Below are positions 10,619 to 18,848 of a DNA stretch of 39,113 bases, piece after piece (the first letter of the stretch is position 1; every line of letters starts with the position of its first letter). A program made the position numbers and the translations under genes. The stretch is taken from NCBI RefSeq assembly GCF_001270495.1, contig NZ_LGUR01000255.1, positions 1-39,113 of the forward strand. The letters run 5' to 3'. The stretch comes from Streptomyces viridochromogenes (GTDB lineage: Bacteria; Actinomycetota; Actinomycetes; Streptomycetales; Streptomycetaceae). The notes under the pieces were generated by a model that ran no database searches, was not told where the DNA came from, and saw only the letters and a program-made list of their open reading frames with translations.

Positions 10619-11401
10619 ATGCATCTGGGATCACCCGGGAACCTGTCGCAGCTCAACGCGGAAGCCCCTTGGGACGCTTTCGACCCGAAGGCCTACGTCG
10701 ATCACAACTACAAAAGCCTGATCCCAGAGGACCGGGAGATCATTTCGATCGTCCGAGCCCACTTCGGTGATCATTTCCGTGCCAACCCGGATCGCCAGGT
10801 CCGGGGGATCGACGTCGGGGCCGGAGCCAATCTGTATCCGGCCTTCTCCATGTTGCCGTGGTGCGAGGCGATCACGCTGCTCGACCGGGCGGAGCCGAAC
10901 ATCGACTACCTCACCGGACAGCAGCTCGGATACGACCCGGGCTGGGACGAGTTCTGGGACCTGTTCCGTGCGGACGAGGCGTATGCCGCGCTTCCGGGCA
11001 ACCCGAGGGACAGGTTCGCCGAGGTCACACGGGTGGAGAAAGGCGATCTCTTCGCATTGAGCCGCCGGCGGGAAAACTGGTCGCTCGGAACCATGTTCTT
11101 CGTCGCCGAATCCCTTTCCACCAGCCACGAGGAGTTCTGGCAGGCCGTCGAGTGCTTCCTGCTGGCCCTCACCCCGGGGGCGCCGTTCGCGGCGGCGTTC
11201 ATGGAACACTCCGAGGGATACTTCGTCGGCGACACCCACTTTCCCGCATGCGACGTCGGTGAGGCGGAGATCCGGTCCGCCATCGAGGTCCATGCCGAAC
11301 GGCAACGACTCAAAACGTTCACCGTCGGGCAGCCCAACGCGGTGCGCGACGGTTATACGTCCATGATCGTGGCTTGCGGCTTCCGCGCCAGGGGTAATTA
11401 G
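10619..11401 (+). CDS. SCO2525-family SAM-dependent methyltransferase
   Basis: 260 residues. It is an NNMT/PNMT-like class I methyltransferase: SAM-binding motif I reads GIDVGAGANLYPAFSML (about residues 63-79), with an acidic end of strand 2 at LLDRAEPNIDYL. The core runs to the end without extra domains. The product matches the family that heads the SCO2521-SCO2525 gene set of S. coelicolor, and here too it is the first gene. No Shine-Dalgarno sequence lies before the ATG (CCTTTGGGCAATG), so a leaderless transcript is possible. The methyl acceptor is unknown. It is separated from the next gene by only 46 nt. Confidence 0.85.
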   Translation: MHLGSPGNLSQLNAEAPWDAFDPKAYVDHNYKSLIPEDREIISIVRAHFGDHFRANPDRQVRGIDVGAGANLYPAFSMLPWCEAITLLDRAEPNIDYLTGQQLGYDPGWDEFWDLFRADEAYAALPGNPRDRFAEVTRVEKGDLFALSRRRENWSLGTMFFVAESLSTSHEEFWQAVECFLLALTPGAPFAAAFMEHSEGYFVGDTHFPACDVGEAEIRSAIEVHAERQRLKTFTVGQPNAVRDGYTSMIVACGFRARGN

Positions 11402-11447
11402 AGATTCTCCGACCGGGCGACGCGATGTGATCTGTGGGGGGCAGGGG

Positions 11448-13298
11448 ATGCAGATCAAGCCACGCCAGCATCTGCTGGACATCTGGCAGGCGGTGGCCCG
11501 CCACTCCTTCACCGGCGGCGAGTGGGACTGGGGCGAATGGGGCGGGCGGAGCAGCGTGGCCGACGCCGAGCGGCTGCTCTGCCTGCTGTACCCGGCCACC
11601 GAGATGCCCGCGTTCCGGCTGGACGATCCGGACACCACGGAGGAGGACGTCCAGCAGGCCCTGAGGAAGGCCGGCAGCCGGCTGGACATCCCGGCCCACC
11701 TCGTCACCGCCGTGGCCGAGTTCATGCGGACGCACACCGGCGAGGACAAGAGGCCGACCTTCGCCGGGGGGTACTACTTCCGCACCCGACATGAGACCGA
11801 GCAGGCCACCGAGGAGCAACGCCGGTTGGGCGTGGTCGACTCCTTCTCCATGTCGATCACCCTGTGTCTCGCCACCCTCGGGTTTCTCAAGGTCTATGAG
11901 AACAAGACCCGGCGCAGCGACATCAGGGAGGCGATCGTCGAGCTGCGCCAGGCCACCAGCAACCGGCTCACCGCCGCCATGGTGAGCCTGCTGCGCTCGT
12001 TCGTCGTCAACGTCTTCGACCCCGACGCCTCTCAAGGTCGTACGCTCTGCGAACTCCTCGGCCAGGGACGGCTGTCCCAGCGGCAGGTGCTGAGCAAGTT
12101 CCAGTACCGCTTCCGTCCCCTGCGCGCGGCGCTCGTCGAGAGCATCTACCTCGGCATCGACGTCCAGGAAGGACTCAAGGACGAGAACCAGTTCTTCGAG
12201 TGCGGCTGGGCGTGGAGCATGGTGAAGGACGCCCCCGAGGTCGAGACCTGCGAACCCATCGGGCCGCAGCCCGAGGGCGTCGCCGACCCGGTGCCGCATC
12301 TCTACTTCACGGTCGTCGCCCTCGACGGCATCCAGGACCTGTTCTCCGACCGCACCCTCACCCTCGGCCTGCTCAACACCGAACAGCAGAAACTCGCCGA
12401 GGCGCTCCGGCTGCGGTGGGAGCTGACCCAGCAGTACTGGTCCCGCGTCGCCCGCTTCGACGACATCCGCTGGCCCCTGGAGGACATTCCCTGGCGTACG
12501 ACGGGACAGAAGCTGGAGTCCGAGTACTTCTCCCTCTCCGTCGCCGCCATCCTCGTGCACGACCTGATGTGCCGCCGGGCCACCGACGACGACCTGACCC
12601 GCACCGTCGGCGTCATGGAACGCCTCGCCGAGCGGGGCCGCATCACCAGCCGGATGACGCGCGACGACCCGATGGTCCACGAGCTGCACAACGTCGGCGT
12701 CACCCTGCCGTTGCAGGGCAGCGAGCGGATCGGTCCGCCCCTCCAGTGGTCCATGAACGACTTCTCGGCGCAGCTGCTGAAACGGACCATCCAGTTGTGC
12801 GCGCTGTCCCGCAACCTCGCCTCGCACGACCGGCTGCTCCGACTCGCCGACGACATCTTCGACCACCTGTGGGGGCGCCGTATCCGTGACGGCGAGGGCG
12901 CCGGCCTGTGGGACAACGTCCACGCCGTCTACCCCGAGGCGGAGATCCACAAGCGGCCCCTGCCCGTGTCGTGGAGCATCACCGAGCGGGTCACCGAGGT
13001 GATGGTCCAGGCCCATGAGATGTACCGCCAGCCTCCGATCCGCAGTCTCGAACTCACCGAACTGGCAAGGGCGTTGATCAGCGAGTCCGCCCACCTCCTC
13101 GGTAACGAACAGATGGAGCCCGCTCCCACGGACAACGGCCGCCACGGGATGCGGCTCAGAGACATGGAGGTCAAGTTGCGGCGCGCCCGCGCTGTCGTCG
13201 ACGAACAGCCCGGCACGGCGTACGCGTTGACGCTCGACGTGCTGGGACAGCTCGACTCGCTCGCCCGGGCCCGCGAGGCCGCGAACCGGGGGGTGTGA
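11448..13298 (+). CDS. SCO2524-family protein
   Basis: 616 residues from ATG 11448, preceded by a GGGGGGCAGGGG purine tract; GTG 11427 is the alternative. The protein is soluble, mostly helical, and rich in Trp, Arg and acidic residues, with no signal peptide, membrane helix or known catalytic motif. Recognisable landmarks are GEWDWGEWGG near residue 23, VVDSFSMSITLCLATLGFLK near 130-150, and a basic, probably coiled C-terminus (MRLRDMEVKLRRARAVV). It is the second gene of the cassette, ending 4 nt before the P-loop gene. The function is unknown. Its constant company with a P-loop protein suggests that it is a scaffold or partner. Confidence 0.8.
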   Translation: MQIKPRQHLLDIWQAVARHSFTGGEWDWGEWGGRSSVADAERLLCLLYPATEMPAFRLDDPDTTEEDVQQALRKAGSRLDIPAHLVTAVAEFMRTHTGEDKRPTFAGGYYFRTRHETEQATEEQRRLGVVDSFSMSITLCLATLGFLKVYENKTRRSDIREAIVELRQATSNRLTAAMVSLLRSFVVNVFDPDASQGRTLCELLGQGRLSQRQVLSKFQYRFRPLRAALVESIYLGIDVQEGLKDENQFFECGWAWSMVKDAPEVETCEPIGPQPEGVADPVPHLYFTVVALDGIQDLFSDRTLTLGLLNTEQQKLAEALRLRWELTQQYWSRVARFDDIRWPLEDIPWRTTGQKLESEYFSLSVAAILVHDLMCRRATDDDLTRTVGVMERLAERGRITSRMTRDDPMVHELHNVGVTLPLQGSERIGPPLQWSMNDFSAQLLKRTIQLCALSRNLASHDRLLRLADDIFDHLWGRRIRDGEGAGLWDNVHAVYPEAEIHKRPLPVSWSITERVTEVMVQAHEMYRQPPIRSLELTELARALISESAHLLGNEQMEPAPTDNGRHGMRLRDMEVKLRRARAVVDEQPGTAYALTLDVLGQLDSLARAREAANRGV

Positions 13299-13302
13299 CA
13301 CC

Positions 13303-14220
13303 GTGCTGATCTTCGCGGCCTCCGACAAGGGAGGCGCGGGCCGAACCGTCACCAGCGCCAACCTCGCCTACCACCGGGCCATGGCCGGGGACGACGTCTG
13401 CTACCTGGACTTCGACTTCGGCTCACCCACCGCGGCGACCGTCTTCGAGGTGGCCGACGCCCGCGAGGCCACCGATGGCCGCGGCCTGCACGCCTACCTG
13501 ATCGGCGAGGTCGGCGAGCCGGCGTGGATCGACGTCTGGGCCAAGACCGAGCACCCGGTGCTGCGCAACCCGCCGCCCGGCTGCGGCCGTCTGGTGCTGA
13601 TGCCCGGCGACGTCAGCGGCGGCGAGTTCGCCACCAGCGACGACAACCTGCGCCACTGCGTCGACCTGCTCATGAAGCTGTACTACGAGTACGACCTGGT
13701 CGTCGTCGACCTCAGCGCCGGCCGCTCCTACGCCGTCGACATGGCCCTGGAGGCCACCGCACAGCCCGAGATGCGTGAGATCACGGCCCGCTGGCTCGTC
13801 TTCCACCGCTGGACCCACAAACACGTGGCCGCGGCGGCGAGCCTCGCCTTCGGCGTGCGGGGCATCATCGCCGGCGGCGTCGCGCGCGGCCATGACGAGG
13901 AAGCGCTGCGCGGCGCCATCCGCTTCGTACGGGCTGCCGTACCCGACCCCGAATCGCCGTTGTGGTCACAGGTCTCACCCACCCAGTCGGCGTGGATGCG
14001 CAAGACGGACGGCGATCTCAGGCAACTCGCCTCCGCCCAGGGCGTCGGCTACAGCCAGGTGCTCGGCTCCGTGCCCCTCGAACCCGTCCTTCAGTGGCGT
14101 GAGCAGCTCATCACCGCCGAGGACGTGGTCGACAGCCAGATCGCCAACCAGGAGACCTGGCAGGCCCTCAGCCGGCTGGCCGGGCGGCTGACCGACGACA
14201 AGTACTGGGAGCAGGCGTGA
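13303..14220 (+). CDS. SCO2523-family variant P-loop ATPase-like protein
   Basis: 305 residues, of the ParA/MinD-like (SIMIBI) fold. The deviant Walker A at residues 8-15 reads DKGGAGRT: the N-terminal signature Lys9 is kept, but the usual lysine before Thr is Arg14. An A'-like CYLDFDFGSPTAA follows near 33-45, and a Walker-B strand DLVVVDLSAG near 133. In ParA proteins the replaced lysine contacts ATP phosphates, so this protein may bind nucleotide without normal hydrolysis. GTG 13303 follows the previous stop by 4 nt, and its own stop overlaps the next start (GTGA). Tight coupling on both sides implies a complex with the SCO2524- and SCO2522-type proteins. Confidence 0.88.
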   Translation: MLIFAASDKGGAGRTVTSANLAYHRAMAGDDVCYLDFDFGSPTAATVFEVADAREATDGRGLHAYLIGEVGEPAWIDVWAKTEHPVLRNPPPGCGRLVLMPGDVSGGEFATSDDNLRHCVDLLMKLYYEYDLVVVDLSAGRSYAVDMALEATAQPEMREITARWLVFHRWTHKHVAAAASLAFGVRGIIAGGVARGHDEEALRGAIRFVRAAVPDPESPLWSQVSPTQSAWMRKTDGDLRQLASAQGVGYSQVLGSVPLEPVLQWREQLITAEDVVDSQIANQETWQALSRLAGRLTDDKYWEQA

Positions 14221-15197
14221 CCGAGGCCGTGTTCCGGGAGTCCACCGCGGAGCCCCGTACCCAGTCCGTGCCGCTCGCCCATCTCTCCGTGGAGCTGGGC
14301 CATCTCTACATGGAGGACTTCGAGGCGGGGCCCGAACGGCTGCGCGAGCACTTCGCCGAGGTGCGGGTCTGGGTGGACGCGGTGCGCGCCTCGGTCGACC
14401 GCCGCACCAAGCGCCCACGCATCAGCACCTGCTTCCTCGTCGACGACTACTTCAGCCGCTTCTCGACCCCCGCCGAGCTGATCCCGATGGTGCTGAAGGA
14501 GGCCGAGCGGGCCGGCCTCGTCATCGACTACCTCGCCCGGGAGTCGGCCTGCGCGGTCGCCGACCGCATCGAACTCGCCGAGTCCGTCATGCACCGTCTG
14601 GTCGAGTCCCCGCCACCGGGCAGCTACGGCTCCCGGCCACCCGTCAGCCGGACCGGCTGGCTCGCCAACGGCCAGCGCACACCCTGGACGCCCCGCAGCG
14701 CCCTGGGCGAGATCAAGGGCTGGGAGCCGCCTCGGGAGACCGCGGCCCGCAACCACTCGGTGTTCATGGACGTGGAGCTGTGGTCGGAGAAGGACGGCCG
14801 GCGCCTCTGGTCCTGCCCGTTCCTGGCCGCCGTATGGCAACTGGCCCGGCTGGGGCTGCTACGGCACCTGGGGGAGCCGGTACTCGTTCCGACCTCCTGG
14901 GCCGGCGAGGACTTCCCGCACGACTGGGACCGGCTGCCGCCGCTGACCAGGCTCACCGACACCAAGGCGGCCTTCAGCGCCTACCGCACCTGCACCCTCA
15001 TGCCGAACCGCTTCCTCGCCGTCGAGGACGCCGTACGGCTCATCCTCGACCAGATCGACGTCGACGCCGGGGCGCTGGACCAGGTGGCCACGCGGTCCGC
15101 CGGCGAGGGGATGCCGGTGCCGGCGGCGGTCGCGCAGCGCGCCACCTACGTCTTCTACGAGGAGCCCGGCGGCGCCTCCGCGGCCGAGGAGGCATGA
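14217..15197 (+). CDS. SCO2522-family protein
   Basis: 326 residues from GTG 14217, coupled to the P-loop gene by a 4-nt overlap. It is soluble, with no signal or membrane helix. Conserved-looking blocks are ISTCFLVDDYFSRFSTPAEL (about 63-82), GLVIDYLARESACAVADRIE (about 101-120) and the C-terminal ATYVFYEEPGG. I recognise the family only by its place in the cassette; no fold assignment is possible from sequence alone. The next gene starts one base after its stop, so all four proteins are made from one message in close proportion. Confidence 0.78.
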   Translation: MTEAVFRESTAEPRTQSVPLAHLSVELGHLYMEDFEAGPERLREHFAEVRVWVDAVRASVDRRTKRPRISTCFLVDDYFSRFSTPAELIPMVLKEAERAGLVIDYLARESACAVADRIELAESVMHRLVESPPPGSYGSRPPVSRTGWLANGQRTPWTPRSALGEIKGWEPPRETAARNHSVFMDVELWSEKDGRRLWSCPFLAAVWQLARLGLLRHLGEPVLVPTSWAGEDFPHDWDRLPPLTRLTDTKAAFSAYRTCTLMPNRFLAVEDAVRLILDQIDVDAGALDQVATRSAGEGMPVPAAVAQRATYVFYEEPGGASAAEEA

Positions 15198-15198
15198 G

Positions 15199-16170
15199 AT
15201 GCCATCGCCCTCCGGTCCACCGACGCATTCGGTGCTCGTCTGCGGTGAGGTGCGCACCTGTCTGCTGCCGTCCTTGCAGGCGCTGGACGGCAGGGCCGCC
15301 GCCCAGCTGCTCAGGCTGCGCGCCGACGACCACGTCCGGGTCTCCGAACGGCCCACTATGTACGCCCTTTCCCCCGAGGTGCTGACCGGGGTGGACTGCG
15401 GGCTGCCGGCCGCCAACGGCGCCAAGGTGCGGGCCGTGGGTACGGTGGCCGTGCGCGGGGCGCTGACCGAGGGCCGTCTGCTGCAGTCGACGGCGTACGT
15501 CAGCCTCCCGGCCGCCGGGCCCGACGTGCGGCGCCCCTGGGGCCAGTACCTCGTACGGCCGGGTCTCGTCGAGCCGCTCGGCAAGCTGCCCCGACAGGCC
15601 GTCGCGGAAGGCGTGTTACGCGGTGCGGGGCGCGGCGAACTGGACCTTGGGATGATCGCCGAGGGCCTGCTGGCCCAGCTCCGCCGCCATGCGCTTCTGG
15701 ACCGCAGGGTGCCCTTCAAGTCCAGCCCCACGAGGCTCCGTTGGGTCGCGCGACGCGAACCCGAGGGCGGGCGGGCGTCCCTGGTGAACTTCACGGTGGC
15801 CGAGGGCGGCCTGCGGGCCATGGAGCTCCTGCTGCCCGCGGACGTCCCGGCCGCCGCGGCGGCGGGCCTCTGCGAGGATCTCGCCCTGCACGACTGGCTT
15901 CTGACGACCACTCAGTACATGCTGGACAACAGCCGCCTCGGTGCGGCGGACGGACCCTCGGTCGTCGAGGTGCTGCATCCGGTCGTGGTTCACCTGCTGC
16001 ATCTGTGGATGCCGCGGGCGCACGTGGACCCCGCGCTGGGTCACCTGTGGGACGTGCTGGAAGACAGACCGGGATTCTCCCGGCAGTGGGAGAACCTGGG
16101 CCGGCGCATCCGGGACCGACTGGCGCTTCAGGCAGTTCCGCGGCCGTACGAGGCGCTCTCCCGGCGCTGA
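15199..16170 (+). CDS. SCO2521-family protein (contains a TTA codon)
   Basis: 323 residues. A GAGGAGG ribosome binding site precedes ATG 15199, one base after the previous stop. The protein is soluble, with repeated short beta-rich segments (VLVCGEVRTCLLPSLQAL at the N-terminus, then GAKVRAVGTVAVRGALTEGR). The C-terminal half is helical and contains HDWLLTTTQYMLDN. The function is unknown. Codon 140 (15616-15618) is TTA, the rare leucine codon read by the bldA tRNA. Translation of this gene, and so the full cassette, may therefore be limited to later growth. No other intact gene in the window showed an in-frame TTA in my reading. Confidence 0.8.
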   Translation: MPSPSGPPTHSVLVCGEVRTCLLPSLQALDGRAAAQLLRLRADDHVRVSERPTMYALSPEVLTGVDCGLPAANGAKVRAVGTVAVRGALTEGRLLQSTAYVSLPAAGPDVRRPWGQYLVRPGLVEPLGKLPRQAVAEGVLRGAGRGELDLGMIAEGLLAQLRRHALLDRRVPFKSSPTRLRWVARREPEGGRASLVNFTVAEGGLRAMELLLPADVPAAAAAGLCEDLALHDWLLTTTQYMLDNSRLGAADGPSVVEVLHPVVVHLLHLWMPRAHVDPALGHLWDVLEDRPGFSRQWENLGRRIRDRLALQAVPRPYEALSRR

Positions 16171-16213
16171 CTCAGTAGCTCCAACGACTCCGGTGGAAGA
16201 AGAAGAGGCAGGC

Positions 16214-17200
16214 ATGGACGGAGAGCCGGGAACCCCCGGGCCGGCGACGCGCGGACTGCACATACCCCCGGTCGTGCTGAAGATCCTGATCACCCTGGCC
16301 GTGGGGACGGTCACCTATGTGATCACCAACCTGATCGACCAGTCCGACGAGGAGCTGTGGCAACTCGCCCTCGCCGTCGTCATCGGTGGCGCCACGCTGA
16401 TCGTCCAGTACATGGTCGACTTCGAAGGCCGCCTGAACTCGGTGGAGACGAGCCACCAGGCGGACCTGAGAAGGCACCACCGTGAGATGACGGAGCTGGT
16501 GGACCAGGGGTTCCGGCGGGTCGGTGCGGTGACATCCCTGTTCAGCGAGCTGACGGACTCCAGGATGCCGGAGGAGGAGGTGCTGCGGCTGGTGAGGAGC
16601 GCCGCGCGCGTGGGATCACAGGGCCAGGGCTTCATGCAGAGGTTCGCCCAGGCCGAGATCACGCGGCTGGCCAAGACGATGACCGAGCTGGCCTCGGGCA
16701 CCGCCGACTGGGAGGGCGAGAACAACGACACCCTCATCGCCCTCACCAAGTGTGCCCGCCAGAGCATCGACACCACCAGCACCTTCGTCGACCTGGCGTT
16801 CTGGGAGACGGCGACCGCGCAGCACTACCTGGGCGTGCAGCGCGACGTGATCCGGGAGCACGGCGTCAAGGTCAGGCGCCTGTTCATCGTCCAGCACTTC
16901 CGGAACCGGGTGGTCAACGACAAGCTGAAGGACATCCTCAGGGACCAGCGCAGCAACGACATCCAGGCCGGGGTGGTCGCCCTGTCCGAGCTGCCACCCC
17001 ACATACGCAGAGTGGGGCCGACGCCCGAGTTCGTCATCTTCGACGGAGAGCTCCGCTTCGAGATGACCACGGATGTGGAGCAGCTCTACCCCAACGCCAA
17101 GCTGGACGACCGCGAGGAGATCCTCACCCGCCGCATGGAACGCTTCGAGCTGCTCTGGGACGCCAGGGTCGAGGAGCCCCCGGAACTACCCGAGGACTGA
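16214..17200 (+). CDS. Membrane-anchored protein with cytoplasmic C-terminal domain
   Basis: 328 residues from ATG 16214 (AGAAGAGGCAGGC upstream). Two membrane helices lie at about 21-40 (LKILITLAVGTVTYVITNLI) and 48-66 (WQLALAVVIGGATLIVQYM). A charged, probably coiled stretch follows (about 72-110), then a cytoplasmic alpha/beta domain around HGVKVRRLFIVQHF and PTPEFVIFDGELRFEM. That last part resembles phospholipase-D-like or signalling domains in shape, but no HKD motif is present. It follows the SCO2521-type gene by 43 nt and may be the sixth member of the cassette. Its last 15 bases overlap the tail of the opposite DUF397 remnant. Confidence 0.75.
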   Translation: MDGEPGTPGPATRGLHIPPVVLKILITLAVGTVTYVITNLIDQSDEELWQLALAVVIGGATLIVQYMVDFEGRLNSVETSHQADLRRHHREMTELVDQGFRRVGAVTSLFSELTDSRMPEEEVLRLVRSAARVGSQGQGFMQRFAQAEITRLAKTMTELASGTADWEGENNDTLIALTKCARQSIDTTSTFVDLAFWETATAQHYLGVQRDVIREHGVKVRRLFIVQHFRNRVVNDKLKDILRDQRSNDIQAGVVALSELPPHIRRVGPTPEFVIFDGELRFEMTTDVEQLYPNAKLDDREEILTRRMERFELLWDARVEEPPELPED

Positions 17201-17477
17201 CCCCCGGGCCGCCCGGCTGACGAACTCGGCCCAGGCGGCGGCGGAGATGAGGAGTACGGGGCTGTCCGAGGCGAGCTTGCTGTCCCGGACGGGGACGACG
17301 CCGGGGACTCCGTCGGCCACCTCGACGCAGCTGCCGCCGTCGCCGTTGCTGTAGCTGCTCTTGCGCCAGCGGGCGGCGCCGGGGAAGTCGCTAGGCGACC
17401 TCGATGCAGTCCCCGCCGTTACCGTCGCTGTAGGTGCTCTTGCGCCAGCTCGCGTTGGTCAGGTCGTACTCGCGCAT
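17186..17477 (-). pseudogene. DUF397 gene with tandem motifs, broken by a frameshift
   Basis: Reading leftward from ATG 17477, the frame gives MREYDLTNASWRKSTYSDG then GGDCIEVA and stops at 17391, after 28 residues. Directly beyond, shifted by one base, a second DUF397 segment (ARWRKSSYSNGDGGSCVEVA, then VVPVRDSKLAS and AAAWAEFV) continues to a stop at 17186 but has no start codon of its own. Four bases lie between the two parts where three or six would keep the frame. One insertion or a two-base loss has therefore split a two-repeat DUF397 protein. It overlaps the end of the HTH gene, the normal HTH-DUF397 arrangement (WhiJ-BldB-like). A sequencing error is possible. Confidence 0.75.
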
Positions 17478-18290
17478 CGTCTGAAGTCCTCCGCCGCCGA
17501 CTCGGCCAGGGCCAGGGACGCCTCCGGCGACAGCGCGGCGGCCCTGATCAGATCGTATGCCGCGTTCGCGCGCTTCACCACAGCCGGATCGTCCAGCAGA
17601 TTCCCCGAATACACGGCTTCTGTATAGGCGGTTGGCGGGGCGTCCTCGAACTCCATCAGCTTCAGCGAACCGGTCATGAGCGCGTACGCCCCAGCCGCGT
17701 ACGGCAGCACCTGGACGAGCGCCGTTCGCTCCCGTGCCATCGCCGCCACGCGCTCCAGCTGCTCCGCCATGACCGCCGGGCCGCCGACCGGGACACGCAG
17801 CACGTTCTCGTGCAGGACGACCCAATACACGGGCCGTGTAGCGTCCTTGAGGATGTGCCGGCGTTCCAGTCGGCCGGACACCTTGTCCTCGATGTACTCA
17901 TCCGTCGCAAACGCGTTCATCGCCAGGGTCGCCGCCCGTGCGTACCCGGCTGTCTGTAACAGGCCCGGCACCAGCGCGGGCGCGAACTCGCAGATCTTCG
18001 TGGCCAGCCGCTCCAGCTCCACCACCTCGGCGAAGTAATCCGCGTACTGCTGGTCATTGATGAGCCGTCGCCACATCCGCTCGAAAATACCGTCGGTTTG
18101 TAGCGCCTCATCAATCCGCTGGGCCACGTCCAATTGGTTTTCGGATCGCCTGTTCGAACTGGCCGATGTATCCGCCGGAGACAAATACCCGGGACCCCAA
18201 CTCCACCTGAGTGATCCCGGTGTCCTCCCTTCGCCGCTTCAGTTCCGCACCGAAGAACTCCCACGCCGCCAGCCGTGAACCATTGGCCAT
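17459..18290 (-). pseudogene. Scr1/WhiJ-type HTH regulator, frameshifted after the HTH
   Basis: From ATG 18290 (AAGGGG upstream) the N-terminus reads as a normal XRE helix-turn-helix (AELKRRREDTGITQVELGSR, then YIGQFEQAIRKP). It then slips into the wrong frame and stops near 18111. The expected continuation, QLDVAQRIDEALQTDGIFER followed by the DUF5753 ligand-like domain, is intact in another frame to the stop at 17459. The break lies at about 18133-18142, in a CGAAAACC run. Loss of two bases or gain of one explains it. A TTA codon sits at 17957-17959 within GLLQTAGY. With the DUF397 partner also broken, this regulatory pair is probably inactive unless both are sequencing errors. Confidence 0.8.
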
Positions 18291-18404
18291 GGCCAACCCC
18301 CTTGCACTTCCCGGCACTTGTAGGGCACAGACTCCTGCCGAGTGTAGGCGCCGCAGGTCAGGATGGAGATGGAATGAGTGAAACCCAAATAGGAGGGGAG
18401 TCAC

Positions 18405-18611
18405 GTGACGGCACGACACTCGGCGCACTGCGTCGAAGAAGCGGAGGAAGCAGTGAAGGAATTGCGGGCGGTGCTGCAGAAGGCAGGAATTACGCTCCCG
18501 ACACTCCGGATCGAACCGGCGAGTCTTGCGCGTGAAGCCCCTTGCCCGCTCGTGGAATTGGGCCGATGTTCCGTCGAGACCGCGCAGCGCCTCGCGGCGG
18601 CACTCCGATGA
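18405..18611 (+). CDS. Small conserved hypothetical protein
   Basis: 68 residues from GTG 18405, with a strong AGGAGGGGAG ribosome binding site 5-8 nt upstream. The first 28 residues form an acidic helix (CVEEAEEAVKELRAVLQKAG). The rest is a short proline-containing segment ending in a second helix (SVETAQRLAAALR). It lies divergent from the HTH/DUF397 pair, where Streptomyces genomes often carry such a gene. No function is known. Its stop overlaps the next start as ATGA. Confidence 0.8.
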   Translation: MTARHSAHCVEEAEEAVKELRAVLQKAGITLPTLRIEPASLAREAPCPLVELGRCSVETAQRLAAALR

Positions 18612-18823
18612 AGCCACCGATCGGGTCGTACGTCGTCGACACACGCAACGGAAGAATCGGCATCGTCATGGGGCACGAGGGGCCGTACGTCCAACTCAGA
18701 CCGTACGGCGGCGGCAAGGAGTGGGACGCCGAGCCCGGGGTCGTACGGACGGCCAGCCCCGCCGAGCGGCTCCGCGCGGCGACCGCGTACGCCAACGCGC
18801 GAAGTCGGGGTGAGGTTCCTTGA
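18608..18823 (+). CDS. Small conserved hypothetical protein, coupled
   Basis: 71 residues from ATG 18608 in the stop codon of the preceding gene. The sequence forms a small beta-barrel-like pattern (GSYVVDTRNGRIGIVMGHEG, then YVQLRPYGGGKEWDAEP) with a helical C-terminus. It is soluble, has no cysteine and contains no known catalytic motif. The ATGA coupling shows that it is made together with its upstream partner. The two are probably controlled with, or by, the now broken divergent HTH gene. Confidence 0.82.
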   Translation: MKPPIGSYVVDTRNGRIGIVMGHEGPYVQLRPYGGGKEWDAEPGVVRTASPAERLRAATAYANARSRGEVP

Positions 18824-18848
18824 CCCAGGACCCGTAGAGTGCGGCGGC

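Noticed and set aside
11319..13361. Long leftward open frame (680 codons) opposite the SCO2524-type gene
   Set aside because: Antisense shadow. The plus-strand frame has the coupled starts and stops and matches a known family.
16820..17060. Phospholipase D active site in the membrane-anchored protein
   Set aside because: No HxKxxxxD motif. HGVKV does not have the needed spacing.
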